The notes under the pieces: model-generated
What the model saw: only the letters and a program-made list of their open reading frames with translations
Database searches by the model: none
What the model was told of the DNA's origin: nothing
Made by a program: the position numbers and the translations under genes
Shown here: positions 24,265-31,528 of the stretch, piece by piece
Numbering within the stretch: position 1 is the first letter of the stretch
Layout of the letters: each line of letters opens with the position of its first letter
Assembly: GCA_020638905.1 (NCBI GenBank)
Contig: JACKHP010000009.1
Coordinates: 124,001-188,000 of the forward strand
Source of the DNA: Planctomycetota bacterium
Lineage (GTDB): Bacteria; Planctomycetota; B15-G4
DNA: 64,000 bases
Direction: 5' to 3'

Positions 24265-26682
24265 TCAGGTGCCCATGAAGAGCTCGAGCGCGTTGCTGAA
24301 CTCGAAGCCGCCGCCGCCCGTCCCCACGACCATCTGCAGGATGACGCGGGCGGGGATGCCGTCGCTGCCGGGCACGCCGAACGCGATGCGGCCGAGGCCG
24401 TCGGTGAAGAGTCCCGTGCCGACGAACAGGAACGGGAACGGCACGAGCACGCCGCCCTTGAGCGGCGTCGGGTTCGCGACGTCTCCCAGGAACAGCAGCG
24501 CCGGAGCACCGGGCGCCGCGCCCTCGAGCAGGAAGTCGCCGGTGACGCCCGACTGCATCAGGTTGCCGCCGCACAGCGACACGTTCACGAGGCCCGGGCC
24601 GCCGAAGCCGAGGTCACGCTGGCAGTCGATCCACGAGGTGGTCACCTGGACGTGGTCGTGCAGGCTCTCCTGCGCCGAGCGTTCGCCGTAGAGCAGGAAC
24701 GTGAGCTTGCCCTGGGCGTCGACCCAGCGCGCGAAGTCGTGCCGCACGTGCACGTCGAGCAGCTTGTCGCGGTTGCCCGCGAAGTTGGCGGCGTAGCGGT
24801 TCTCGCCCTGTCCGCCGAGGGTGTCGCACCAGTCGCCGGCCACGACGTCCCAGACGTAGAGCTCCATCTGGATGCACTGGTCGCCGTAGCCCTCCCACTG
24901 GATGTCGAGGTCGACGAGCGTCGAGGGGTCCTCGGCGAGCGTGAACTCGAAGACGTGCGTGGTCTCGTTGCCCGATGTCGGCACCGCCGAGACGTAGCGG
25001 TTGACGTCGGAGTCGCCGCCCGTCGCGTCGGACGCGGCGAGCTTGGCGTACTGCGCCGCCGTGAGCTCGGTCGAGGCCGCCGCGGGATGGCGCACGCCGG
25101 CGAGCTGGCTCCACGAGCTCGTCTGCCAGCCCCAGGCCCAGCGGTCGACGCCGGCGTTCGTCCCGAAGTCGTAGACCGTCTGCTGCGTGTGCATGAGCAG
25201 CGCCGGCGCGGTCCCGACGTCGGTCGAGGTGTTGAGCGCGGCGTCCTTGGCGCGCGCCTCGAGCTTCAGGAACGCCGTCGGGTCGTCGGGGACCGTCCAG
25301 TCGAAGTGGCCCGTGTCGCGTGCGTCGCTGGTGATCACGTGCGGGTACGTGGCGCCGCCGTCGGTCGAGTAGAGCAGGTCGACGCCCGCCACCTCGACGT
25401 CGTCGGTGGCCGCCCAGGCGACGTCGACCGTCGTCCCGGGGACGAGCAGCTCGCCGCCGTCGGGCGAGATGAGGTGCACCGCCGGCACCGGCTCGGTGTA
25501 GCGCGGCACCTGCATCACGATGCAGTGGATCGCGCCCGACGCCGGGATGATCGAGTAGCAGTCGATCGGGACGATCTCGACGCCCGGACCGGCCGCGGCC
25601 TGCCAGGCCGCCAGCGCGTCGGCGTCCTCGTCGGAGTAGTTCGGGTTGCCCGACACGTACGTCGGCACGAAGATGCGGTCGTTCACGCGATACGCGTTCG
25701 TGTACGTGTAGTGCGTCGAGCCCACGTTCCAGGCCGGCGTCCTGAACACCTCGAAGCCGAGCGACTGCATGTACGGCACCGCGTCGTTCGTGATCTGGAT
25801 CGCCGTGGCGTTCGAGCCCGGCTTGAACTCCGAGATGATCACCGTGTCCTCGTCGACGAGGTACATCCACATGTCGATGTGACCGGTGCCGTCCACGCTC
25901 GACGGCAGGCGCGGCATGATGTGCAGGGTGTCGATGCCCTGGTACTGCTGGTAGAGCGCGCCGAGCTCGGCCTCGCTGAACGGGTTGTCCTGCTGGACGA
26001 GCGAGGTCACGAAGCCGCTGCGGCCGGGCCCGGGCTGGAAGTTGCCGCCCGAGTAGTAGAGGCCCATCGCGTAGGGCGGCACGATCAGCTCGTCCTCGGC
26101 CAGCCGTGTGGGCACGAAGTTGTCGTTCGGGCGCGTCGGGTAGTAGTGGCTGTCGGCGATGGCGAGCGCGCCCGACTGCCAGATGAAGTGCGGACCGTAG
26201 TCGCGCAGCCAGATCGAGTCGCTCGGCATGGTGAAGAAGACGACCTTGGAGAGGTCGGCGCCGGCGTTCGCGAACGCGGTCGTGGCGTTCGTCTGCTGCG
26301 AGGCGTTCGTCACCACGACGTAGGCCTTCTCGTCGTGCGACGGGTCGCCGGTGAGCTTCGCGACGCACTCGGTCACGACGCTGTTCCATCCCGCGCCGTA
26401 GCGGTAGAGCACGCCGTCGCAGGGCGAGTACTCGGGCGGCGAGGCGATGAAGCCCGAGGTCGGGGGCATCTCGACGCTGCCGAGGTGCAGCGCGTGGGGC
26501 ACGAGCGGCCGACCCGGGTCGTCCGGCGGCGAGCCGCCCTCGCGCACGCGGGGCAGGCCGACGTCGGCACCCTGCTGCGCGAGGTCTCCGCCCGCCGGAG
26601 CGGCGCGCTGGGCGAGGGCATCGCCCGCGCAGAGCACGAGCAGGGCGGTCGAGACGAGGACGGACAGCGTGGGTCTGCGCAT
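24265..26682 (-). CDS. secreted peptidylarginine/agmatine deiminase-like protein (PAD_porph family)
   Basis: 805 residues from ATG 26682 with CGGAGGCACCC upstream and a signal peptide (LSVLVSTALLVLCAGDALAQ). The first half matches the guanidine-group deiminase fold shared by agmatine deiminase and Porphyromonas peptidylarginine deiminase (PPAD). Candidate catalytic residues are Asp161 (IWLRDYGPHF), His268 and Asp270 (GTGHIDMWMYL), Asn329 (HYTYTNAYR) and Cys387 (GAIHCIVMQVPR). Their spacing is close to that of PPAD Asp130, His236, Asp238, Asn297 and Cys351. A RPNDN stretch at 184-188 is also typical. It would hydrolyse a guanidino group, giving citrulline or carbamoylputrescine plus ammonia. 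After it come an Ig-like unit (about 400-470), a beta-sandwich (about 490-690) and a divergent copy of the C-terminal domain (TPLKGGVLVP). The peptide versus small-molecule substrate is undecided. Confidence 0.85.
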   Translation of the reverse strand: MRRPTLSVLVSTALLVLCAGDALAQRAAPAGGDLAQQGADVGLPRVREGGSPPDDPGRPLVPHALHLGSVEMPPTSGFIASPPEYSPCDGVLYRYGAGWNSVVTECVAKLTGDPSHDEKAYVVVTNASQQTNATTAFANAGADLSKVVFFTMPSDSIWLRDYGPHFIWQSGALAIADSHYYPTRPNDNFVPTRLAEDELIVPPYAMGLYYSGGNFQPGPGRSGFVTSLVQQDNPFSEAELGALYQQYQGIDTLHIMPRLPSSVDGTGHIDMWMYLVDEDTVIISEFKPGSNATAIQITNDAVPYMQSLGFEVFRTPAWNVGSTHYTYTNAYRVNDRIFVPTYVSGNPNYSDEDADALAAWQAAAGPGVEIVPIDCYSIIPASGAIHCIVMQVPRYTEPVPAVHLISPDGGELLVPGTTVDVAWAATDDVEVAGVDLLYSTDGGATYPHVITSDARDTGHFDWTVPDDPTAFLKLEARAKDAALNTSTDVGTAPALLMHTQQTVYDFGTNAGVDRWAWGWQTSSWSQLAGVRHPAAASTELTAAQYAKLAASDATGGDSDVNRYVSAVPTSGNETTHVFEFTLAEDPSTLVDLDIQWEGYGDQCIQMELYVWDVVAGDWCDTLGGQGENRYAANFAGNRDKLLDVHVRHDFARWVDAQGKLTFLLYGERSAQESLHDHVQVTTSWIDCQRDLGFGGPGLVNVSLCGGNLMQSGVTGDFLLEGAAPGAPALLFLGDVANPTPLKGGVLVPFPFLFVGTGLFTDGLGRIAFGVPGSDGIPARVILQMVVGTGGGGFEFSNALELFMGT

Positions 26683-27148
26683 GGGTGCCTCCGAAGAGGA
26701 CCCCGACCGGAGGCAGCCGCGGCGGGTCCCAGCCGATCCGGCTCCCTCGGGAACAGGTCGTGGTCCTCATCAAACGATATGTCGGTCATGTGATGTGCGC
26801 CAGGGGACCGTCAAGAGGTCGGAGCCGATCCGGACCGGTTTTCGGGGCCGACGGGCGGAAACAGGCTTCCTGGCGGGAGGCTCGGGCTCGGGCTCGGGCT
26901 CGGGATCGGGATCGGGATCGGGATCGGGATCGGGATCGGGATCGGGATCGGGATCGGGATCGGGATCGGGTTCGGGTTCGGGATCGGGTTCGGCTTCGGC
27001 TTCGGCTCCGGCTTCGGCTTCGGCTTGGCGCGTGCGAACGGGACGGGGTACCGTCCGCTGCTCACGTCGGAGGCGCGATGGACGTCGGCACACCGCAGCG
27101 ATCGAGGAGCTCTCGCGCGGCCGTCGTCGGTGTCGGGAGCCGCGGGGC
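26683..27148. other. divergent intergenic region with hexamer repeat
   Basis: The region lies between the deiminase gene and the M50 protease gene. About a third of it is the hexamer repeat at 26881-27024. A TATCGT on the minus strand (around 26775) and a TACCGT at 27049-27054 on the plus strand are possible -10 elements. Frames through the repeat encode SG, PD or PI runs with no supported start, so I call no gene. Confidence 0.5.
26881..27024 (+). repeat. imperfect hexanucleotide tandem repeat, 24 units
   Basis: Reading from 26881: four CTCGGG, eleven ATCGGG, then TTCGGG, TTCGGG, ATCGGG, TTCGGC, TTCGGC, TTCGGC, TCCGGC, TTCGGC and TTCGGC, making 24 units of six bases. The eleven central units (26905-26970) are identical, which suggests recent slippage expansion. 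The unit length is a multiple of three, so no frame is closed by copy-number change, but the spacing between the protease gene and upstream sequences would change. Confidence 0.95.
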
Positions 27149-27868
27149 GTGACGACCCCGAACCCCGGCGAGATGCTCGCGTTCTACGTCGTGTTCGTGT
27201 ACTCGACGTCGCTCCACGAGGCGGCCCACGCGTGGGTGGCGACGAAGGGCGGCGATCCCACCGCGTACAAGGGCGGACAGGTCACGCTCGATCCCCGGCC
27301 GCACATCAAGCGCGAGCCCTTCGGCATGGTCGTGCTGCCGCTGCTCTCGCTCGTGCTGACCGGCTGGCCGCTGGGCTTCGCGAGCGCGCCGTACGACCGG
27401 CACTGGGCGCGCCGCCATCCGAACCGCTCGGCGTGGATGGCGCTGGCCGGTCCGGGCATGAACCTCGCGCTATGCGTGTTCGCCGCGCTGCTCGTGAACG
27501 TGGGCCTGTTCACCGGGCTGCTCGTCGCGCCCGAGAGCATCGACTTCGCGCACGTCACCGCGGCCGCCGGCGGCGCGCACAGCGTGTGGGGGGCCACGGC
27601 CTTCGTGGTGGGCCTGTTCTTCTCGCTCAACCTGCTGCTGTGCGTCTTCAACCTGCTGCCGATCCCGCCCCTCGACGGCAGCGGCGCGCTGCCGCTCGTG
27701 CTGCCGAAGCGCGTCGTGCCGAAGTACCTCGACGCGATCTCCTCGAACTCGGCCTACGCCTGGATCGGCGTGCTCATCGCCTGGCAGATCTTCGGCGACC
27801 TCTTCACGCCGATCTTCTTCCGGGCCATCGACCTGCTCTACGCGAGCGTCGGCGCCTCGTACGGCTGA
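27149..27868 (+). CDS. M50-family site-2-type zinc metalloprotease
   Basis: 239 residues from GTG 27149, with GGGAG 13 bases upstream. The zinc site is HEAAH in STSLHEAAHAWVATKGG (about residue 20), and the third ligand is in LLPIPPLDGSGAL (about residue 175), equivalent to the NPDG-type motif of the family. Several hydrophobic segments (FGMVVLPLLSLVLTGWPLGF, MNLALCVFAALLVNVG, TAFVVGLFFSLNLLLCVFNLL, AYAWIGVLIAWQIFGDLF) place the active site in the membrane. This is the short form of the family, as in rhomboid-like SpoIVFB/FtsH-type or Rip relatives without PDZ domain. It probably cleaves membrane proteins within the bilayer; the target is unknown. The frame continues upstream through the hexamer repeat, but no good start is seen there. 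Confidence 0.88.
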   Translation: MTTPNPGEMLAFYVVFVYSTSLHEAAHAWVATKGGDPTAYKGGQVTLDPRPHIKREPFGMVVLPLLSLVLTGWPLGFASAPYDRHWARRHPNRSAWMALAGPGMNLALCVFAALLVNVGLFTGLLVAPESIDFAHVTAAAGGAHSVWGATAFVVGLFFSLNLLLCVFNLLPIPPLDGSGALPLVLPKRVVPKYLDAISSNSAYAWIGVLIAWQIFGDLFTPIFFRAIDLLYASVGASYG

Positions 27869-27955
27869 CGGCGGACGGCGCGGAACGGCATGCCGGCCGG
27901 AGTCGGCGGCATCCGGCGCATGGGGGGACGGCTGGGCGTATCCGCCGATCGGCGG

Positions 27956-27961
27956 TAGGCT
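27956..27961 (+). promoter_or_regulatory. -10-like element TAGGCT
   Basis: Context GGCGGTAGGCTGGCC, 24 bp before the ATG at 27986. Confidence 0.45.
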
Positions 27962-27985
27962 GGCCACGGAACGAGGAGCGAGTCG

Positions 27986-28525
27986 ATGGCCTGGAGTCCC
28001 CGCAGAAGCGCTTGGTGGGCGGTCATGCTGGGCCCCCTCTTCGCGGTGGTCGCCGGGTGGCCCGAGCGGCCGTCCCTCGTCGTGTACGGCGTCACGGGAG
28101 GAGTGCTGCTCATGCTCCTCGGGTTCGAACTGCGGCGCTCGTCCAGGACCGTGCGCATCGCGGCGGTGGCGGGCTGCGTGCTCGGACTGGCGCTCGGGCT
28201 GACGACGACCGACCCCTGGTCATCTTGGCAGCGGGCCGATGATCTCGCCGCGGAGGCGTCCACGCTGGAGCAGAGCGCACGTGAGACGTCCTATGCCGAG
28301 CGCCGCGCGGTCTGGACCCGATGGGCGCTGTCGTCACGGGGCCACGAGGCGAAAGCCCGCGAGAGTGGACGACTGAGCCTGTTCGCCTCGGTGCAGGTCG
28401 CGGCCTGGGGTGGCTGGCTCGCGATCCTGATCGTCGAGTGGGCCTCGATCGCGAACGCGCTGCTCGCCGCGTCCCACGGTCGACGAGCGCGGCGTGTACG
28501 TCGCCGGCAGGGCCTCGGGAGTTGA
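27986..28525 (+). CDS. membrane protein with four TM segments
   Basis: 179 residues from ATG 27986 with ACGAGGAGCGAG upstream. Hydrophobic segments: WWAVMLGPLFAVVAGW (about 10-25), VVYGVTGGVLLMLLGF (about 32-48), VRIAAVAGCVLGLALGL (about 56-72) and WGGWLAILIVEWASIANALL (about 140-160). A helical, charged loop of about 65 residues (DDLAAEASTLEQSARETSYAE and onward) separates TM3 from TM4. No family is recognised. It is the first of three closely packed genes reaching 29324, the next starting five bases after its stop. Confidence 0.65.
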   Translation: MAWSPRRSAWWAVMLGPLFAVVAGWPERPSLVVYGVTGGVLLMLLGFELRRSSRTVRIAAVAGCVLGLALGLTTTDPWSSWQRADDLAAEASTLEQSARETSYAERRAVWTRWALSSRGHEAKARESGRLSLFASVQVAAWGGWLAILIVEWASIANALLAASHGRRARRVRRRQGLGS

Positions 28526-28530
28526 ACGAC

Positions 28531-28908
28531 GTGCGCGCATCGGCGGGACGCGACGCGCCGCAGCCACGCGCCGCCGCGACGTCGTTCCGCGCGGGCCTGC
28601 CGCGCGTCGGACTGTGCGTGACGCTGCTCGTGGCGGGCGCGGTCGGGCTCGCGCTCGCTCCCGGGGATCGTCCTGGCGTGGCGGCCGACTTCGCGGCGCT
28701 CATGCTGGCGCCGGGGATCGTCGCGACGGGCGGCCTCGAGCTGTGCGGCACGTGCTCGCCGCCCGCGTCGACGGCGACGCAGGTCGCGCGCGTGCTGGGA
28801 TGGTCCGGCATCGCGATCGCGTTCTGGACGCTCGTCGGCACCTCGCTGCGGGTCGGCTTCACGCGCGCGCACGCCGCGCGGCGACGCGTCCGCCTGCGCG
28901 ACGCATGA
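28531..28908 (+). CDS. small membrane protein with three TM segments
   Basis: 125 residues from GTG 28531, five bases after the previous stop, with GGGAG nine bases upstream. The open frame extends further left inside the preceding gene, but that part is a shadow. Segments LPRVGLCVTLLVAGAVGLAL, FAALMLAPGIVATGGLEL and LGWSGIAIAFWTLVGTSL look membrane-spanning. The C-terminus is arginine-rich (AHAARRRVRLRDA), probably cytoplasmic. Its TGA overlaps the ATG of the next gene (ATGA), so translation is likely coupled. Function unknown. Confidence 0.6.
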   Translation: MRASAGRDAPQPRAAATSFRAGLPRVGLCVTLLVAGAVGLALAPGDRPGVAADFAALMLAPGIVATGGLELCGTCSPPASTATQVARVLGWSGIAIAFWTLVGTSLRVGFTRAHAARRRVRLRDA

Positions 28909-29324
28909 GCGACGACGCCCGCGAGGCGTACGACGCGCTCTGCTGCTGGACGCTCGGACGCGGCGACGCGACCTTCGTCCATCAGCACGTGGTGGACGCG
29001 TACGCAGCTCAGAGCGCGACGCCGGCGAGCAAGCCGATCGGCATCGTATTCGCGCTCGTGGGGCTGTATCTGCACACGGAGCGCGGCCGCGACGGACGCT
29101 TCGTCCAGCGCGTGCACATGGCGCTCGCGCGGCGCCGGCGCGACTGGCCCGTGCTCGCGCTGCCCGAGGCGCGCGGCGACGTCACGGCGCGCGACGTGCT
29201 CGCGGCGCCCGAGGGTCCCGGGCGCGATGCCGCGATCGACGCCTGGTGCGCCAGCGTGTGGGACGCGTATCGCGCGCAGCGCGCGACGATCGTCGCGCTG
29301 CTCGAGGAGCACGGGCTGGCGTGA
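28905..29324 (+). CDS. DUF5946-like protein
   Basis: 139 residues from ATG 28905, coupled to the preceding gene by ATGA. The sequence HQHVVDAYAAQSATPASKP followed by GIVFALVGLYLHTERGRD is the signature region of DUF5946, a small soluble family with a conserved His near a V-D-x-Y-A-x-Q motif; Cys13-Cys14 lie just upstream. The usual N-terminal zinc-like CxxC of the family is not seen, so this is a short member. No activity is known for the family. The assignment rests on memory of the family pattern and should be checked by profile search. Confidence 0.65.
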   Translation: MSDDAREAYDALCCWTLGRGDATFVHQHVVDAYAAQSATPASKPIGIVFALVGLYLHTERGRDGRFVQRVHMALARRRRDWPVLALPEARGDVTARDVLAAPEGPGRDAAIDAWCASVWDAYRAQRATIVALLEEHGLA

Positions 29325-29371
29325 CGCGTGCGCACTGGACCGCTCGGTGCGCGGCTGCCATCCTGCGGGCC

Positions 29372-31465
29372 ATGCACGACGACGCGGGCGCATCGACGAC
29401 CGGGGGGACGCGCCCCGCACGGCGACGGACGACCCCGCGCGGCGTCCTGACCGCGGGTCGCGGGGTGCTCGCGGTGGGGGTCGCGCTGCTCGCTGCGTCC
29501 GGCTGCGGCGACGCGAGCGACGCGGCGCGCGGCACGCATCCCGCCGCGACGCTGGACGCCGCGCGCCGCGCGCTGCGGGCGGGCGACGCGCCCGTCGTCC
29601 CCGAGCGCTTCGCCGTCTGCCACGAGTGCCACCGCGCGATCGTCGAGTCGTTCGCGGCGCACGGCATGGCCTCGACGCTGGGGCCGCTCGACCACGATCC
29701 GTCGGGCGAGGTGACCTCGCCCACGTCGGGCGCGCGCTACGCGTTCGAGGCGCACGGCGACGCGCGGCTGCTGCGCGAGGACGCGTCCGACGGCGGGCTG
29801 CGACGTGCGCTCGTGGTGGGACGCTACGGCGCCGGCGTGCTCGACGTGTCGTACGTCGGCAGCGAGCTGGGCGTCGACGGCCGTCCCACGGGACGCCTCG
29901 CGTTCCTGCCGGTCGAGGCGCTCGCCGGGCACGGCCTCGTGCCCACGCCCTTCGAGCTCGACGCAGCCACGGGCTTCGCGATGCCGTTCGACCTCGAGTG
30001 CCTCGCGTGCCACACGCGCGACGATCCGTCGGCGCTGCCCGGCGCGGCGCGCGACGTGCTCGCCGACCCGCCGCCCGCGCGCGCGCGGGTGTGGCCCGGC
30101 GAGCGGCTCGGCGTCGACGCGCTCCTGCGGCTGGAACCGCTCGGCTGCGACGCGTGCCACGGACCGACCGCGCGCCACGCGCAGCTCATGTCCGACGCCC
30201 TCGCGCGCGGCGAGCGCGTGCCCGAGCTGGGACTGCCGCGGCTCGCGTCGCTCGACGCGGGCACGCAGCGCGACGTGTGCGCGCGCTGCCATCTGCAGGG
30301 CGAGGCGCGGCTGCGCCTGGACGAGCTGCCGTCCGGTCCGCTAGACGAGCCGCTGGCCGCGCTGCGTCCGACGCTCGTGCCGGCCGCGCCCGGCGACGAC
30401 TTCCGCTTCGTGGGACAGACGGCGCGGCTGCAGCTCTCGGCCTGCTTCGGTGCCACGCCGACGATGACCTGCACGAGCTGTCACGACCCGCACACGGCCG
30501 TGGCGTTGCAGGGCACCGAGGCGTTCGACGCGCGCTGCGTCGGCTGCCACGCCGACGACTCGGCGAGCGCGTGCGTGCGTCCGGCGGGCCTCGCCGTGCG
30601 CGACGTCACGGGACGCGCCGCGCGCACGCCGCGCGGCTGCGTCGACTGCCACGTGCGCCGCAGCGAACCCTTCGACCTGCCGGGCGTCGTCACCGCCGAT
30701 CACTTCGTCCGCCGGCGCATCCCTGCGCCGGGCCCGGCGCGCATGCGCGCTTACGAAGATCCCGACGGCGCGCTGGCGATCTGCGACGACGGACGGCTCG
30801 CGCCCGCGCTCGCCACGCCCGACGGCGCGCGCTTCGAGCACGCGCTGGCCGCGCTCGTCCTGCCGCGCATGGGACGGCTCGACGAGGCGCTCGTCGCCTT
30901 CGACGCGCTGCCGTCCCCCGGGACGCCCGCCGCGCGCGGGGAAGAGGAAGCGGGGCCCGCAGCCGCAACCGAGGCCGAGAGCGCGGGACGCGCATTGCTG
31001 CGGCGCCTGCTGCGCTCGCCCGACCTGCATCACCTGCGCGGCGTGACGCTGGCGGCCGCCGGACGCACCGACGAGGCGCTGGCCGCGCTGGACGACGCGC
31101 TGCGGCTCGATGCGTCCCAGCCGCAGGCGCGGCTCGAGCGGGCCTCGCTGCGCTTGCAGCGTGGGGACGCGGCCGGAGCGCGCGACGACGCGCTGCAACT
31201 CGTGCGCCGCTATCCGCTCGCCGAGAAGCCGTGGAACGTGCTGGCCGTGGCCGCCGCGCAGGCGGGGGACGCGGCCGCGGCCGCCTCGGCGCTGGCCGAG
31301 TCGGTGGCGCGCCAGCCGGGCGACGCCGCCACCTGGCACGAGCTGGGACGCCTGCTGTTGCGCCTCGGCCAGCGCGACGACGCGCGCAGCGCACTCGAGC
31401 AGGCGCGCGGCCTGCAACCCTCGCGTCCCGGGCTGGACGCCGACCTCGCGGCCTGCGCGCGCTGA
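29372..31465 (+). CDS. seven-haem c-type cytochrome lipoprotein with TPRs
   Basis: 697 residues from ATG 29372; a GTG at 29321 overlapping the previous stop is the alternative. The signal peptide ends with a good lipobox (LLAASGCGD). Seven CxxCH haem motifs follow: CHECH (about 83), CLACH (about 210), CDACH (about 256), CARCH (about 303), CTSCH (about 367), CVGCH (about 390) and CVDCH (about 424). The order resembles cytochrome c-554-like multihaem domains. From about 500 to 695 there are four or five TPR-like helical pairs (LHHLRGVTLAAAGRTDEAL, TWHELGRLLLRLGQRDDA). Fusion of multihaem and TPR parts is seen in planctomycetes and verrucomicrobia. An extracytoplasmic electron carrier or oxidoreductase is likely; the substrate is unknown. 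Confidence 0.87.
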   Translation: MHDDAGASTTGGTRPARRRTTPRGVLTAGRGVLAVGVALLAASGCGDASDAARGTHPAATLDAARRALRAGDAPVVPERFAVCHECHRAIVESFAAHGMASTLGPLDHDPSGEVTSPTSGARYAFEAHGDARLLREDASDGGLRRALVVGRYGAGVLDVSYVGSELGVDGRPTGRLAFLPVEALAGHGLVPTPFELDAATGFAMPFDLECLACHTRDDPSALPGAARDVLADPPPARARVWPGERLGVDALLRLEPLGCDACHGPTARHAQLMSDALARGERVPELGLPRLASLDAGTQRDVCARCHLQGEARLRLDELPSGPLDEPLAALRPTLVPAAPGDDFRFVGQTARLQLSACFGATPTMTCTSCHDPHTAVALQGTEAFDARCVGCHADDSASACVRPAGLAVRDVTGRAARTPRGCVDCHVRRSEPFDLPGVVTADHFVRRRIPAPGPARMRAYEDPDGALAICDDGRLAPALATPDGARFEHALAALVLPRMGRLDEALVAFDALPSPGTPAARGEEEAGPAAATEAESAGRALLRRLLRSPDLHHLRGVTLAAAGRTDEALAALDDALRLDASQPQARLERASLRLQRGDAAGARDDALQLVRRYPLAEKPWNVLAVAAAQAGDAAAAASALAESVARQPGDAATWHELGRLLLRLGQRDDARSALEQARGLQPSRPGLDADLAACAR

Positions 31466-31469
31466 CGCG

Positions 31470-31510
31470 CGGCGACGCGCCTCGGTCGACGCGCGAGGCC
31501 TCGCCGCGTC
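31470..31510. terminator. possible bidirectional terminator hairpin
   Basis: An outer stem GCGACGCG (31470-31477) pairs with CGCGTCGC (31503-31510). An inner stem GCCTCG (31477-31482) pairs with CGAGGC (31492-31497). It lies between the stops of two convergent genes (31465 and 31529). It is less regular than the hairpins at 24188, 34555 and 57791. Confidence 0.4.
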
Positions 31511-31528
31511 GCGCCGACGCGACTTGCG

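Noticed and set aside
24226..26793. A long open frame of 855 codons antisense to the deiminase gene
   Set aside because: Composition is V-, R- and H-rich without structure, typical of the complement of GC-rich coding sequence. The deiminase frame has a signal peptide and catalytic motifs.
26881..27024. CRISPR array or attachment-site repeats
   Set aside because: Units are six bases with no spacers and there are no cas genes nearby.
26447..27148. An upstream extension of the M50 protease frame through the hexamer repeat, encoding a long SGSG run
   Set aside because: It overlaps the deiminase gene on the other strand, has no ribosome site, and the frame is open only because the repeat and high GC contain no stops. 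GTG 27149 has a ribosome site just before the conserved part.
28124..28140. tRNA T-loop-like GGGTTCGAACT
   Set aside because: It lies inside a membrane-protein gene, and no acceptor or anticodon stem pairs around it.
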